A stretch of DNA of 5,061 nucleotides from CALKWS01 sp035302405 (lineage in GTDB: Bacteria > Actinomycetota > Actinomycetes > Actinomycetales > Beutenbergiaceae). Made by a program: the position numbers and the translations under genes. The DNA is taken from assembly GCA_035302405.1 (NCBI GenBank), contig DATGSR010000128.1, positions 1-5,061 of the forward strand, given 5' to 3'. Below are positions 1 through 5,061 of this stretch, one piece after another. Under the pieces are notes generated by a model, which saw only the letters and a list, made by a program, of their open reading frames with translations, did not search any database and had not been told where the DNA came from. Numbering within the stretch: the first letter of the stretch is position 1; each line of letters begins with the position of its first letter.

Positions 1-20
1 GTCCGAACGGAACACACTCG
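1..20 (+). other. Leader immediately upstream of idi
   Basis: Only 20 bases precede the first start codon. A weak purine stretch (GGA at 9-11) sits 9 nt before the ATG at 21 and may serve as a poor Shine-Dalgarno site. No promoter can be judged from so little sequence. The idi frame is open back to the window edge, so this leader may lie within or just after an upstream carotenoid gene. Confidence 0.3.
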
Positions 21-566
21 ATGACCACTTATCCCGATCACGTCATCCTCCTCGATGAGGCCGGCAACCCTGCCGGCACCGCCCCACGCGCAACCGTGCA
101 CCACGAAGACACGCCGCTGCACCTGGCGTTCTCCTGCTACCTGTTCGACTCCGCCGGCCAGGTGCTCCTCACCCGCCGCGCGCTATCCAAACGCACCTTC
201 GCCGGAGTGTGGACCAACTCCTTCTGCGGCCACCCCCGCCCCGGGGAGGATCGCATCGACGCCGTGCACCGGCACGCCGACCACGAGTTGGGCATCACCG
301 TGCATGACGTGCAGGAGATCCTGCCGGAGTTCCGCTATCGCGCTGTGGACGCCTCCGGTGTGGTGGAGAACGAGATCTGCCCGGTGTTCATTGCCCGCAC
401 CGATGTGCCGGTGCGCCCCAACCCCGAGGAGGTGGACGCCTTTGCCTGGGCGCCGGCGGAGCACCTGAGCAACGCGGTGCGCTGGGCGTCCTGGGCGCTC
501 AGCCCGTGGAGCGTGGCCCAAGTGCCGCAACTCCAGGCAGCAGGGGCGCTACCGGCGGCGGCATGA
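21..566 (+). CDS. idi: Isopentenyl-diphosphate delta-isomerase, type I (Nudix fold)
   Basis: The enzyme interconverts IPP and DMAPP in the cytosol, using divalent metal. The 181-residue length is normal for the bacterial type I family. Visible landmarks are His27 and His34 (the HxxxxxxH metal ligands), the TNSFCGHP block with catalytic Cys69 and metal ligand His71, a Nudix-like helix ending in HELG with Glu89, the ENEIC block with Glu116 and Glu118 (catalytic acid and metal ligand), and the SPW motif at 161-163 near the C-terminus. The ATG at 21 is chosen because the protein then begins close to the HVILLDEAG strand, as in E. coli Idi. The gene overlaps crtI by 4 nt. Its place in a cluster with a lycopene elongase makes sense, since that enzyme uses DMAPP directly. 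One oddity is that the position matching E. coli Arg83, which I recall as a diphosphate contact, is His85 here. Functional identity is very secure from the motifs. Confidence 0.96.
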   Translation: MTTYPDHVILLDEAGNPAGTAPRATVHHEDTPLHLAFSCYLFDSAGQVLLTRRALSKRTFAGVWTNSFCGHPRPGEDRIDAVHRHADHELGITVHDVQEILPEFRYRAVDASGVVENEICPVFIARTDVPVRPNPEEVDAFAWAPAEHLSNAVRWASWALSPWSVAQVPQLQAAGALPAAA

Positions 567-2200
567 CCAACGCCCCCATCAAAGCCTCCCCCGTCCCCGG
601 TACACCCACCCGCGTGGCGATCATCGGCGCCGGTGTGGCGGGCCTGGCCAGTGCCGCGCTCCTTGCGCGCGCCGGGTACCAGGTGCAGGTATTCGAAAAA
701 CACGACGAGCCCGGCGGCCGTACCGGACGGTGGGAGGCCGACGGGTTCCGCTTCGACACCGGACCGTCATGGTTGCTGATGCGGGAGGTGTTCGCGCACT
801 TCTACGCGCTGCTGGGTCGCGATATCGACGCCGAGTTGCCGATGCGGCAACTGGACCCCGCCTACCAGGTGTTCTTCGAGGCCACCCCCGGGCCGCTGAC
901 CATCCAGGCCCTGCGGGAGGCCAACCAAGCCACGTTCGAGTCCCTGGAGCCAGGCGCGGGCGATCGGCTGGGCCGGTACCTGGACTCCGCAGAGCGAACC
1001 TACGACCTGGCGATCCAGCGGTTCCTGTACACCTACTTCTCCCACCCGGCCGCCCTGGCCCATCCCGGGGTGGTGGCCCGCATACCGCAGTTGGTCCGTC
1101 TCCTGGGCCAGTCACTGCAAGGGAAGGTGCACTCAGAGTTCACCGACCCGCGCATTCGTCAGGTGCTCGGCTTCCCCGCGGTGTTCCTGGGCACCTCCCC
1201 GCAGCGCGCCCCGAGCATGTATCACCTGATGAGCGCACTGGACCTGAGCGGCGGGGTGTACTACCCCGAGGGGGGAATGTACGCCCTGATCGACTCGCTG
1301 GTGCGGTGCGCCCAGCAGGAAGGCGCCCAGATCCACACCGGCGCCAGGGTGGAACGAATCCGCACGGAGGTACGGGCCGCCGGCTTGGTCGGCGGACGAC
1401 GACGGCGCCGGGTCCGGGGGGTGCAGGCACGCATCGGCGACCAGGTGCGGAAGGTGGACGCCGATGTGGTGGTCGGCGCCGGCGACATCACCCACCTGGA
1501 AAGGTTGCTACCGCCTCCGGCGCGGCGGCCGCCGTCGTACTGGGAGCGGCGCGATCCCGGCCTGGGCGGGGTGCTCGCCATGCTGGGGGTGCGCGGTCGG
1601 GTGCCCCAGTTGCAGCACCACTCCTTGTTCTTCACCGCCGACTGGGAAGAGAACTTCGCGGCGATCTTCGGCCCGGGTCAACAGGTGCCGGATCCGGCGT
1701 CGATCTACGTGTGCGCCCCCTCGCGCACCGATCCCACATGCGCACCGGAGGGAATGGAGAACCTGTTCCTGCTTATCCCCGTGCCGGCCGATCCGGAGAT
1801 CGGGCGCGGAGGCATCGACCGTGCCGGGGACCCGCAGGTGGAGGCTGCGGCCGACGCGGCGATCGACCAAATGGCCACCTGGGCCGGCATCCCCGACCTG
1901 GCCGACCGGATCGTGGTGCGCCGCACGGTAGGCCCGGGCGACTTCGCCGAGGACCTGGGGGCCTGGTCCGGGTCGTTGCTCGGCCCCGCACACGTACTGT
2001 CCCAGAGTGCGATGTGGCGCACGCCGAACCAGTCCCCGACGGTGGCTGGCCTGTATTACACCGGCGCCAGTACCGTGCCTGGTGTGGGCCTGCCGATGTG
2101 TCTGATCAGCGCCGAAGTGCTGCTCAAACGGTTGCGCGGGGACCGCACCTCCGGGCCGTTGCCCGCGCCGTTGCCGGATCTGCCCGCGGCCGGGCGATGA
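563..2200 (+). CDS. crtI: Phytoene desaturase (CrtI-type FAD-dependent carotenoid desaturase)
   Basis: CrtI introduces successive double bonds into phytoene to give lycopene, acting as an FAD-dependent membrane-associated enzyme. The 545-residue protein has the N-terminal dinucleotide-binding fold: VAIIGAGVAGLASA with GAGVAG at 22-27, an acidic residue Glu45 at the end of strand 2, and the EPGGRTG loop at 49-55, followed by DTGPSW. The LFFTADWEENF block at about 355-365 and the C-terminal GASTVPGVGLP block at 501-511 are CrtI family signatures. I chose the ATG at 563, which overlaps the idi stop as ATGA. An in-frame ATG at 506 would lie deep inside idi and add 19 low-complexity residues before the conserved fold. 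The spacing to a G-rich tract at 543-546 is long, so initiation is probably by coupling to idi termination. An arginine-rich loop (279-285) is unusual. The number of desaturation steps cannot be told from sequence; lycopene is inferred from the downstream elongase. Confidence 0.95.
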   Translation: MTNAPIKASPVPGTPTRVAIIGAGVAGLASAALLARAGYQVQVFEKHDEPGGRTGRWEADGFRFDTGPSWLLMREVFAHFYALLGRDIDAELPMRQLDPAYQVFFEATPGPLTIQALREANQATFESLEPGAGDRLGRYLDSAERTYDLAIQRFLYTYFSHPAALAHPGVVARIPQLVRLLGQSLQGKVHSEFTDPRIRQVLGFPAVFLGTSPQRAPSMYHLMSALDLSGGVYYPEGGMYALIDSLVRCAQQEGAQIHTGARVERIRTEVRAAGLVGGRRRRRVRGVQARIGDQVRKVDADVVVGAGDITHLERLLPPPARRPPSYWERRDPGLGGVLAMLGVRGRVPQLQHHSLFFTADWEENFAAIFGPGQQVPDPASIYVCAPSRTDPTCAPEGMENLFLLIPVPADPEIGRGGIDRAGDPQVEAAADAAIDQMATWAGIPDLADRIVVRRTVGPGDFAEDLGAWSGSLLGPAHVLSQSAMWRTPNQSPTVAGLYYTGASTVPGVGLPMCLISAEVLLKRLRGDRTSGPLPAPLPDLPAAGR

Positions 2201-2523
2201 GCGGGCTGTACCTGCTGGCACTGCTGGTGAGTTTCGCCTGCATGCTGCTGGTGGACCGGCGATTCGGCCTGGTGTTCTGGCATTCCCCTTTGCGAGCCGC
2301 CCTCACCATGGCGCTGGGTGCGGTGGTGTTCGTGGGCTGGGATTTGTTGTCGATCGCTTTCGGCTTCTACTACCTGGGGGATAGCCCCTACATGACGCAC
2401 TGGGAAGTGGCCCCCGAACTACCGGTGGAGGAGTTGGTGTTCATCGCGTTCTTCTGCCATCTGTCGCTGGTGGCCTACCGCGGCGCGGCGTTGTTGTTGG
2501 ACCGGCGGGAGCGGGCGCGATGA
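2197..2523 (+). CDS. crtYe: Carotenoid (lycopene/C50) epsilon- or related cyclase, first subunit
   Basis: This 108-residue integral membrane protein is one half of the actinobacterial heterodimeric lycopene cyclase (CrtYe/CrtYc/CrtYg type, related to one repeat of fungal CarR). Three hydrophobic segments are visible: residues about 4-19, 34-55 and 77-97. The conserved Asp49 lies in the second segment (GWDLLSIAFG), and the PVEE motif at 76-79 opens the third; both are hallmarks of the domain. With its partner it closes the end rings of the linear carotenoid. The start ATG at 2197 overlaps the crtI stop as ATGA, and the gene overlaps crtYf in the same way. There is no clear Shine-Dalgarno site, which again suggests coupled translation. 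The symbol is given by position and the presence of crtEb; a beta- (CrtYc) or gamma-ring (CrtYg) homologue is equally possible from what can be seen. Confidence 0.88.
   Translation: MSGLYLLALLVSFACMLLVDRRFGLVFWHSPLRAALTMALGAVVFVGWDLLSIAFGFYYLGDSPYMTHWEVAPELPVEELVFIAFFCHLSLVAYRGAALLLDRRERAR
2507..2511 (+). promoter_or_regulatory. Ribosome binding site of crtYf
   Basis: GGGAG lies 8 nt before the ATG at 2520, inside the 3' end of crtYe. It is the best Shine-Dalgarno match at any of the four internal junctions and supports the ATG at 2520 as the crtYf start. Confidence 0.55.
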
Positions 2524-2891
2524 CCTACGCCTCGCTTGCCGGCCTGTTCCTGGCGTTCTCGCTGCTGCTGGCCGTCCTCGCCCGACGGCGGGCCTGGCTC
2601 CGGTGGGCTGCGGCCGGGTTGACGCTGCTCGCGTTGTTGGTGCTGACGGCAGTATTCGACAACGTGATGATCGCCGTCGGACTCTTCGATTACACCTCCG
2701 ACCACCTCAGTGGGCTGCGGCTGGGTCTCGCGCCAGTGGAGGACTTCGCCTGGCCGGTGGTGGCCGCCGCTCTGCTGCCGGCGATCTGGGAACTCCTCGG
2801 CCGCCGGGGCGTACCGGCCCGAGCCGCGCAGCCCGGCGCGCAGCCCGGCGGGCAACCGCCCGGCGGCCCGATCGGCGCGGGTGACTCGTGA
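2520..2891 (+). CDS. crtYf: Carotenoid (lycopene/C50) cyclase, second subunit
   Basis: This 123-residue membrane protein is the second half of the heterodimeric cyclase. Hydrophobic segments run at about residues 5-21, 29-46 (ending in the conserved FDN, Asp47-Asn48) and 76-93. The FDNVMIAVGLFDY block and the PVEDF motif at 72-76 are the family's conserved catalytic-region signatures and mirror Asp49 and PVEE of CrtYe. Neither subunit is expected to work alone. The start is ATG 2520, overlapping the crtYe stop by 4 nt and preceded by a GGGAG site. The core ends near residue 93. The last 30 residues are a soluble Ala/Pro/Gly/Gln-rich tail containing AQPG twice, encoded by an exact 12-nt tandem duplication at 2826-2849. 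That tail lies just before the crtEb start. Family assignment is firm; ring specificity is not. Confidence 0.88.
   Translation: MTYASLAGLFLAFSLLLAVLARRRAWLRWAAAGLTLLALLVLTAVFDNVMIAVGLFDYTSDHLSGLRLGLAPVEDFAWPVVAAALLPAIWELLGRRGVPARAAQPGAQPGGQPPGGPIGAGDS
2826..2849 (+). repeat. Exact 12-nt tandem duplication in the crtYf tail
   Basis: GCGCAGCCCGGC occurs twice back to back (2826-2837 and 2838-2849), encoding AQPG-AQPG in frame. A degenerate continuation encoding GQPPGG follows. It looks like replication slippage that lengthened the C-terminal tail of the cyclase subunit. A 5-bp GC stem with an AACC loop (2849-2862) can form immediately after it, about 25 nt before the crtEb start. Confidence 0.85.
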
Positions 2892-3778
2892 GCTCCGCAT
2901 CGGGCACCCGCTGGGGTTCCACCGCCGCCGCGGTGTTGCTGGCCTCCCGGCCGGTGAGTTGGATCAACACCGCCTATCCCTTCGCCGCGGCGTACCTGCT
3001 CACCGGGACCGTGCGGTGGTGGGTGCTGGTGGTGGCCACCTTCTATTTCCTGGTGCCCTACAACCTGCTGATGTACGGCATCAACGACGTGTTCGATCAT
3101 GAATCGGATCTGCGCAACCCGCGTAAGGGCGGCATCCAGGGGGCGATGCTGGACCGGTCGGTGCACCGGGCCACGCTGGTGGTCGCCGTGGTCAGCAACG
3201 TCCCGTTCCTCGTGGTGCTGTTCGCGGTCGGGAGCACGACGTCGAACCTGGCCCTGGCGGTGACGGTGGCGGCCGTGCTGGCGTACTCGGTGCCGGTGCT
3301 GCGGTTCAAGGAGCGCCCGGTGCTGGACTCGGCCACCTCCGCGACGCATTTCGTGGGACCCGCAGTGGTCGGCGTGCTGCTCGACGGCACCGACACCGGC
3401 TGGGGCGTGGTGGCCGCGTTGGCCGCGTTCTTCTGTTGGGGCATGGCCTCCCACGCCCTGGGCGCGGTGCAGGATATCGCCGCGGACCGGCAGGCCGGCA
3501 TCGGCTCGATCGCCGCACGTTTCGGCGCGCGCTGGACGCTCCGGGCGGTATTCGCCGCTTACCTCGCCGCAGCCGCGTTGCTACTGACCGCGGGGTGGCC
3601 GGGGATGCTCGCCGCAGTACTCGTGGTGCCCTACCTGGTGAACGTGTGGTCGGTACGCACCGTCACCGATGCCACGTGCACACTGGCTACTGCGGCCTGG
3701 CGGCGATTCCTGTGGTTGAACCAGATAGCCGGGTTCGGTGTGACGATGCTGCTGATCTGGATTCACCTGCACCATTGA
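2888..3778 (+). CDS. crtEb: Lycopene elongase / prenyltransferase, UbiA family
   Basis: The enzyme transfers dimethylallyl groups from DMAPP to the ends of lycopene, giving acyclic C45 and then C50 carotenoids (nonaflavuxanthin and flavuxanthin in Corynebacterium) that the cyclase then rings. The 296-residue protein is mostly hydrophobic, with about eight or nine membrane helices. It carries both aspartate-rich metal-diphosphate motifs of the UbiA superfamily: NDVFDHESD at 66-74 (NDxxDxxxD) and QDIAADRQAG at 195-204 (DxxxD). A YSVPVLRFKERPVLD block at 133-147 lies between them, as in lycopene elongases. The start is GTG 2888, overlapping the crtYf stop as GTGA; no good Shine-Dalgarno site precedes it. 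This is the last gene of the block. UbiA enzymes for other acceptors look similar, so the specific role rests on its location with crtI, crtYe and crtYf. Confidence 0.9.
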   Translation: MSSASGTRWGSTAAAVLLASRPVSWINTAYPFAAAYLLTGTVRWWVLVVATFYFLVPYNLLMYGINDVFDHESDLRNPRKGGIQGAMLDRSVHRATLVVAVVSNVPFLVVLFAVGSTTSNLALAVTVAAVLAYSVPVLRFKERPVLDSATSATHFVGPAVVGVLLDGTDTGWGVVAALAAFFCWGMASHALGAVQDIAADRQAGIGSIAARFGARWTLRAVFAAYLAAAALLLTAGWPGMLAAVLVVPYLVNVWSVRTVTDATCTLATAAWRRFLWLNQIAGFGVTMLLIWIHLHH

Positions 3779-3851
3779 GTAGCACCGCTGCCGACCCACA
3801 CCTGCGGGGCCGGGTCACACCGATGAGTCCGGGCACACCAATGAGGCCGGG
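3779..3851. other. Convergent intergenic region between crtEb and purD
   Basis: This 73-bp gap separates two genes that point at each other, so both transcripts should end here or shortly beyond. Most of it is filled by the 18-19-nt repeat array. No U-tract terminator is visible for either strand. Confidence 0.7.
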
Positions 3852-3866
3852 TCACACCAGCCCGGG
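3797..3866 (-). repeat. Four-unit imperfect 18-19-nt tandem repeat spanning the purD stop
   Basis: Read on the minus strand, four consecutive units each begin CCCGG and end GGTGTG or GGTGTGA. The units are 3852-3866 (15 nt, CCCGGGCTGGTGTGA), 3834-3851 (18 nt, CCCGGCCTCATTGGTGTG), 3815-3833 (19 nt, CCCGGACTCATCGGTGTGA) and 3797-3814 (18 nt, CCCGGCCCCGCAGGTGTG). The two central units are the closest pair. The TGA closing the first unit is the purD stop codon. The CACACC core recurs on the plus strand at 3797, 3816, 3834 and 3853, spaced 19, 18 and 19 nt. Role unknown: slippage minisatellite, protein-binding array or part of a termination region. Confidence 0.8.
3847..3865. terminator. Possible weak hairpin at the crtEb/purD convergence
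   Basis: CCGGG at 3847-3851 pairs with CCCGG at 3861-3865 across a 9-nt loop. Two further GC pairs (3845-3846 with 3869-3870) form if GGG at 3866-3868 bulges. The structure overlaps the purD stop and the repeat array and could form in either transcript. There is no T-run, so this is at best a GC-rich, non-canonical terminator. Confidence 0.25.
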
Positions 3867-5061
3867 GGCCTCCACTGCCGTGGCCGGCGGCCCGGCCGCC
3901 GGGGCCAGCGCGCTCATCGCCGCGGGTAGCCGCTGCGGGTCCGCGATATCCCGGCGATGCTGGCCCCCTTCGAGCGTGATGTGGCCCATCGCGGTGTAGA
4001 CCGCTTGCCGCGCTGCGGGCAGATCCGCCCCGGTACCCACTACGGACAGCACCCGCCCCCGGGCGGCGACGAACTCGCCGTCGTCATTGAGATCGGTGCC
4101 GGCGTGCAGCACGTGCACCCCGGGCACCTGTTCGGCGTCCGGAATACCAGAGATGCTGGCACCGGGCTGCAGCAAGTCCGGGTACCCGGAGCAGGCCAGC
4201 ACCACCGTCACGGCCGCCTGGTCCGACCACCGCAACGGCGGCATGGCGTCGAGGGAACCGGTCGCGGTGGCATGCAGCACCGTGGCCAGGGAGGACTCCA
4301 GCCGAGCCAGGAGCACCTGGGTCTCGGGATCACCGAAGCGGGCGTTGAACTCGATCACCCGCATGCCGCGGGAAGTCATGGCCAGTCCGCAGTAGAGCAA
4401 CCCCACGAACGGGGTTCCGCGGCGGGCCATCTCATCGATCGTGGGTTGGGCGACCCGCTCGACCACCTGGTCGGCCAGGTCCGCCGGGGCCCACGGCAGC
4501 GGGGAGTAGGCACCCATCCCGCCGGTGTTGGGACCGCAGTCTCCATCACCGAGCCGTTTGAAGTCCTGAGCGGGGGTGAGCGGCACCACCGTGGCGCCGT
4601 CGGAGAGGCAGAACAGCGAGATCTCCGGTCCGTCCAGGTACTCCTCCATCACGATCGTGCCGGGCCGGTCCACGCGCTCCAGACATGCGCGGGCGTGTGC
4701 GAGGGCTGCCGGTCGGTCGGAGGTCACCAGCACGCCCTTACCTGCAGCCAGGCCGTCGTCCTTGACCACATAGGGGGTGCCGAAGGCGTCCATCGCGGCC
4801 TCCACCTGGTCGGTGGTGGTGCACACGCGTGCCATCGCAGTGGGGACGCCGGCGGCAGCCATGACTTCCTTCGCGAAGGCTTTCGAGCCCTCCAGTCGCG
4901 CCGCGGCTGCACCGGGGCCGAACACCGGGATGCCCTCGCGGCGGACGGCATCGGCCACCCCGGCGACCAGCGGCGCCTCCGGGCCGACGACCACCAGGTC
5001 CGCGGCCATGGTCCGCGCCAGGTTGGCGATCGCCGCCGGGTCCTCCGGATCGACCGGGATG
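3852..5061 (-). CDS. purD: Phosphoribosylamine-glycine ligase (GARS), N-terminus cut by window edge
   Basis: PurD joins glycine to 5-phosphoribosylamine with ATP, the second step of de novo purine synthesis, in the cytosol. The visible 402 residues begin inside the N-terminal domain; about 45 residues, including the expected GGREHAL motif, lie beyond the window. Reading from the edge inward, the protein shows VVGPEAPLVAGV, LEGSKAFAKEVM, the ATP-grasp loop DGLAAGKGV, MEEYLDGPE, DFKR, GPNTGGMGAYSPLPW and the metal-binding EFNARFGDPETQ, then the C-terminal domain with HAGT and GRVLSVVG. An ATG at 5009 is internal: upstream codons 5010-5060 stay open and continue the family alignment (IPVDPEDPAAIANLA). 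The conserved fold ends near HRRDIAD. The last 28 residues (3855-3938) are an Ala/Pro-rich tail that looks like a non-conserved extension. The gene converges on crtEb and has no obvious functional link to the carotenoid genes. Confidence 0.96.
   Translation of the reverse strand, partial: IPVDPEDPAAIANLARTMAADLVVVGPEAPLVAGVADAVRREGIPVFGPGAAAARLEGSKAFAKEVMAAAGVPTAMARVCTTTDQVEAAMDAFGTPYVVKDDGLAAGKGVLVTSDRPAALAHARACLERVDRPGTIVMEEYLDGPEISLFCLSDGATVVPLTPAQDFKRLGDGDCGPNTGGMGAYSPLPWAPADLADQVVERVAQPTIDEMARRGTPFVGLLYCGLAMTSRGMRVIEFNARFGDPETQVLLARLESSLATVLHATATGSLDAMPPLRWSDQAAVTVVLACSGYPDLLQPGASISGIPDAEQVPGVHVLHAGTDLNDDGEFVAARGRVLSVVGTGADLPAARQAVYTAMGHITLEGGQHRRDIADPQRLPAAMSALAPAAGPPATAVEAPGLV
3884..3902. 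other. GC-rich perfect inverted repeat in the purD 3' end
   Basis: CCGGCGGC (3884-3891) and GCCGCCGG (3895-3902) form a perfect 8-bp stem with a 3-nt loop, inside the codons for the Ala/Pro-rich PurD tail. It is strong enough to fold in RNA from either strand. It lacks a following T-run, and such palindromes also arise by chance in GC-rich coding DNA, so a role in ending the crt transcript or pausing purD is only a possibility. Confidence 0.35.

Noticed and set aside
506..562. Upstream ATG giving a longer CrtI
   Set aside because: It would add 19 low-complexity residues inside idi. The ATG at 563 forms the same ATGA overlap as the other junctions and fits CrtI N-termini better.
730..2196. 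Long open plus-strand frame through crtI that joins the crtYe frame
   Set aside because: The frame is open for nearly 1.5 kb, but its translation is Arg/Gly/Pro-rich with no conserved motif. It is a GC-bias shadow of crtI; the true crtYe begins at ATG 2197, where the cyclase domain starts.
1508..2221. 237-residue minus-strand open frame opposite crtI
   Set aside because: Low-complexity Arg/Gly/His-rich translation, antisense to strongly conserved crtI codons; typical of high-GC DNA.
2690..3454. 254-residue minus-strand open frame opposite crtYf and crtEb
   Set aside because: His/Gln/Gly/Arg-rich translation without domain signatures, lying opposite two well-supported genes; a shadow frame.
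3815..3833. Repeat array as a CRISPR
   Set aside because: Units are directly adjacent without spacers, are only 15-19 nt and are degenerate; no cas genes are present.
3436..3999. 187-residue plus-strand open frame across the crtEb/purD junction
   Set aside because: It lies out of frame with crtEb and antisense to purD, with no motif; the apparent frame is supported only by GC-rich composition and the repeat array.
3852..5009. purD as a complete gene starting at ATG 5009
   Set aside because: This methionine aligns to the middle of the N-terminal domain, just before VVGPEAP. The frame stays open to the window edge with family-like sequence, so the gene is truncated by the window rather than by mutation.

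Overview
The window is GC-rich throughout, with codons strongly biased to G or C in the third position. Its content and operon style (genes overlapping by 4 nt, heterodimeric membrane lycopene cyclase, dedicated lycopene elongase) point to an Actinomycetota chromosome, most like the Micrococcales/Corynebacteriales. The sequence alone does not fix a genus.

Positions 21-3778 hold five plus-strand genes in one tight block: idi (isopentenyl diphosphate isomerase), crtI (phytoene desaturase), crtYe and crtYf (two small membrane subunits of a carotenoid cyclase) and crtEb (UbiA-family lycopene elongase). Every junction is a 4-nt start/stop overlap (ATGA, ATGA, ATGA, GTGA), so the block is almost certainly one transcript with coupled translation. 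Positions 1-20 are a short leader or the end of an upstream intergenic region. The GGPP synthase (crtE) and phytoene synthase (crtB) that the pathway also needs are not in the window; they may lie just upstream or elsewhere.

The genes fit together as the later part of a C50 carotenoid pathway. CrtI turns phytoene into lycopene. CrtEb adds C5 units from DMAPP to both ends of lycopene. CrtYe plus CrtYf close the terminal rings. Idi makes the DMAPP that CrtEb consumes. The product class is probably decaprenoxanthin-, sarcinaxanthin- or C.p.450-like; ring type (epsilon, gamma or beta) cannot be read from the sequence by eye.

Positions 3779-3851 are a short convergent intergenic region. It carries an 18-19-nt imperfect tandem repeat that runs into the 3' end of the next gene. 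Positions 3852-5061 are purD on the minus strand (phosphoribosylamine-glycine ligase), convergent with the carotenoid genes and cut at its N-terminal end by the window edge.

I found no RNA gene, CRISPR array, insertion sequence or clearly new system. The block is a recognisable C50 carotenoid operon beside a purine gene. The least explained item is the repeat array at the operon/purD convergence.
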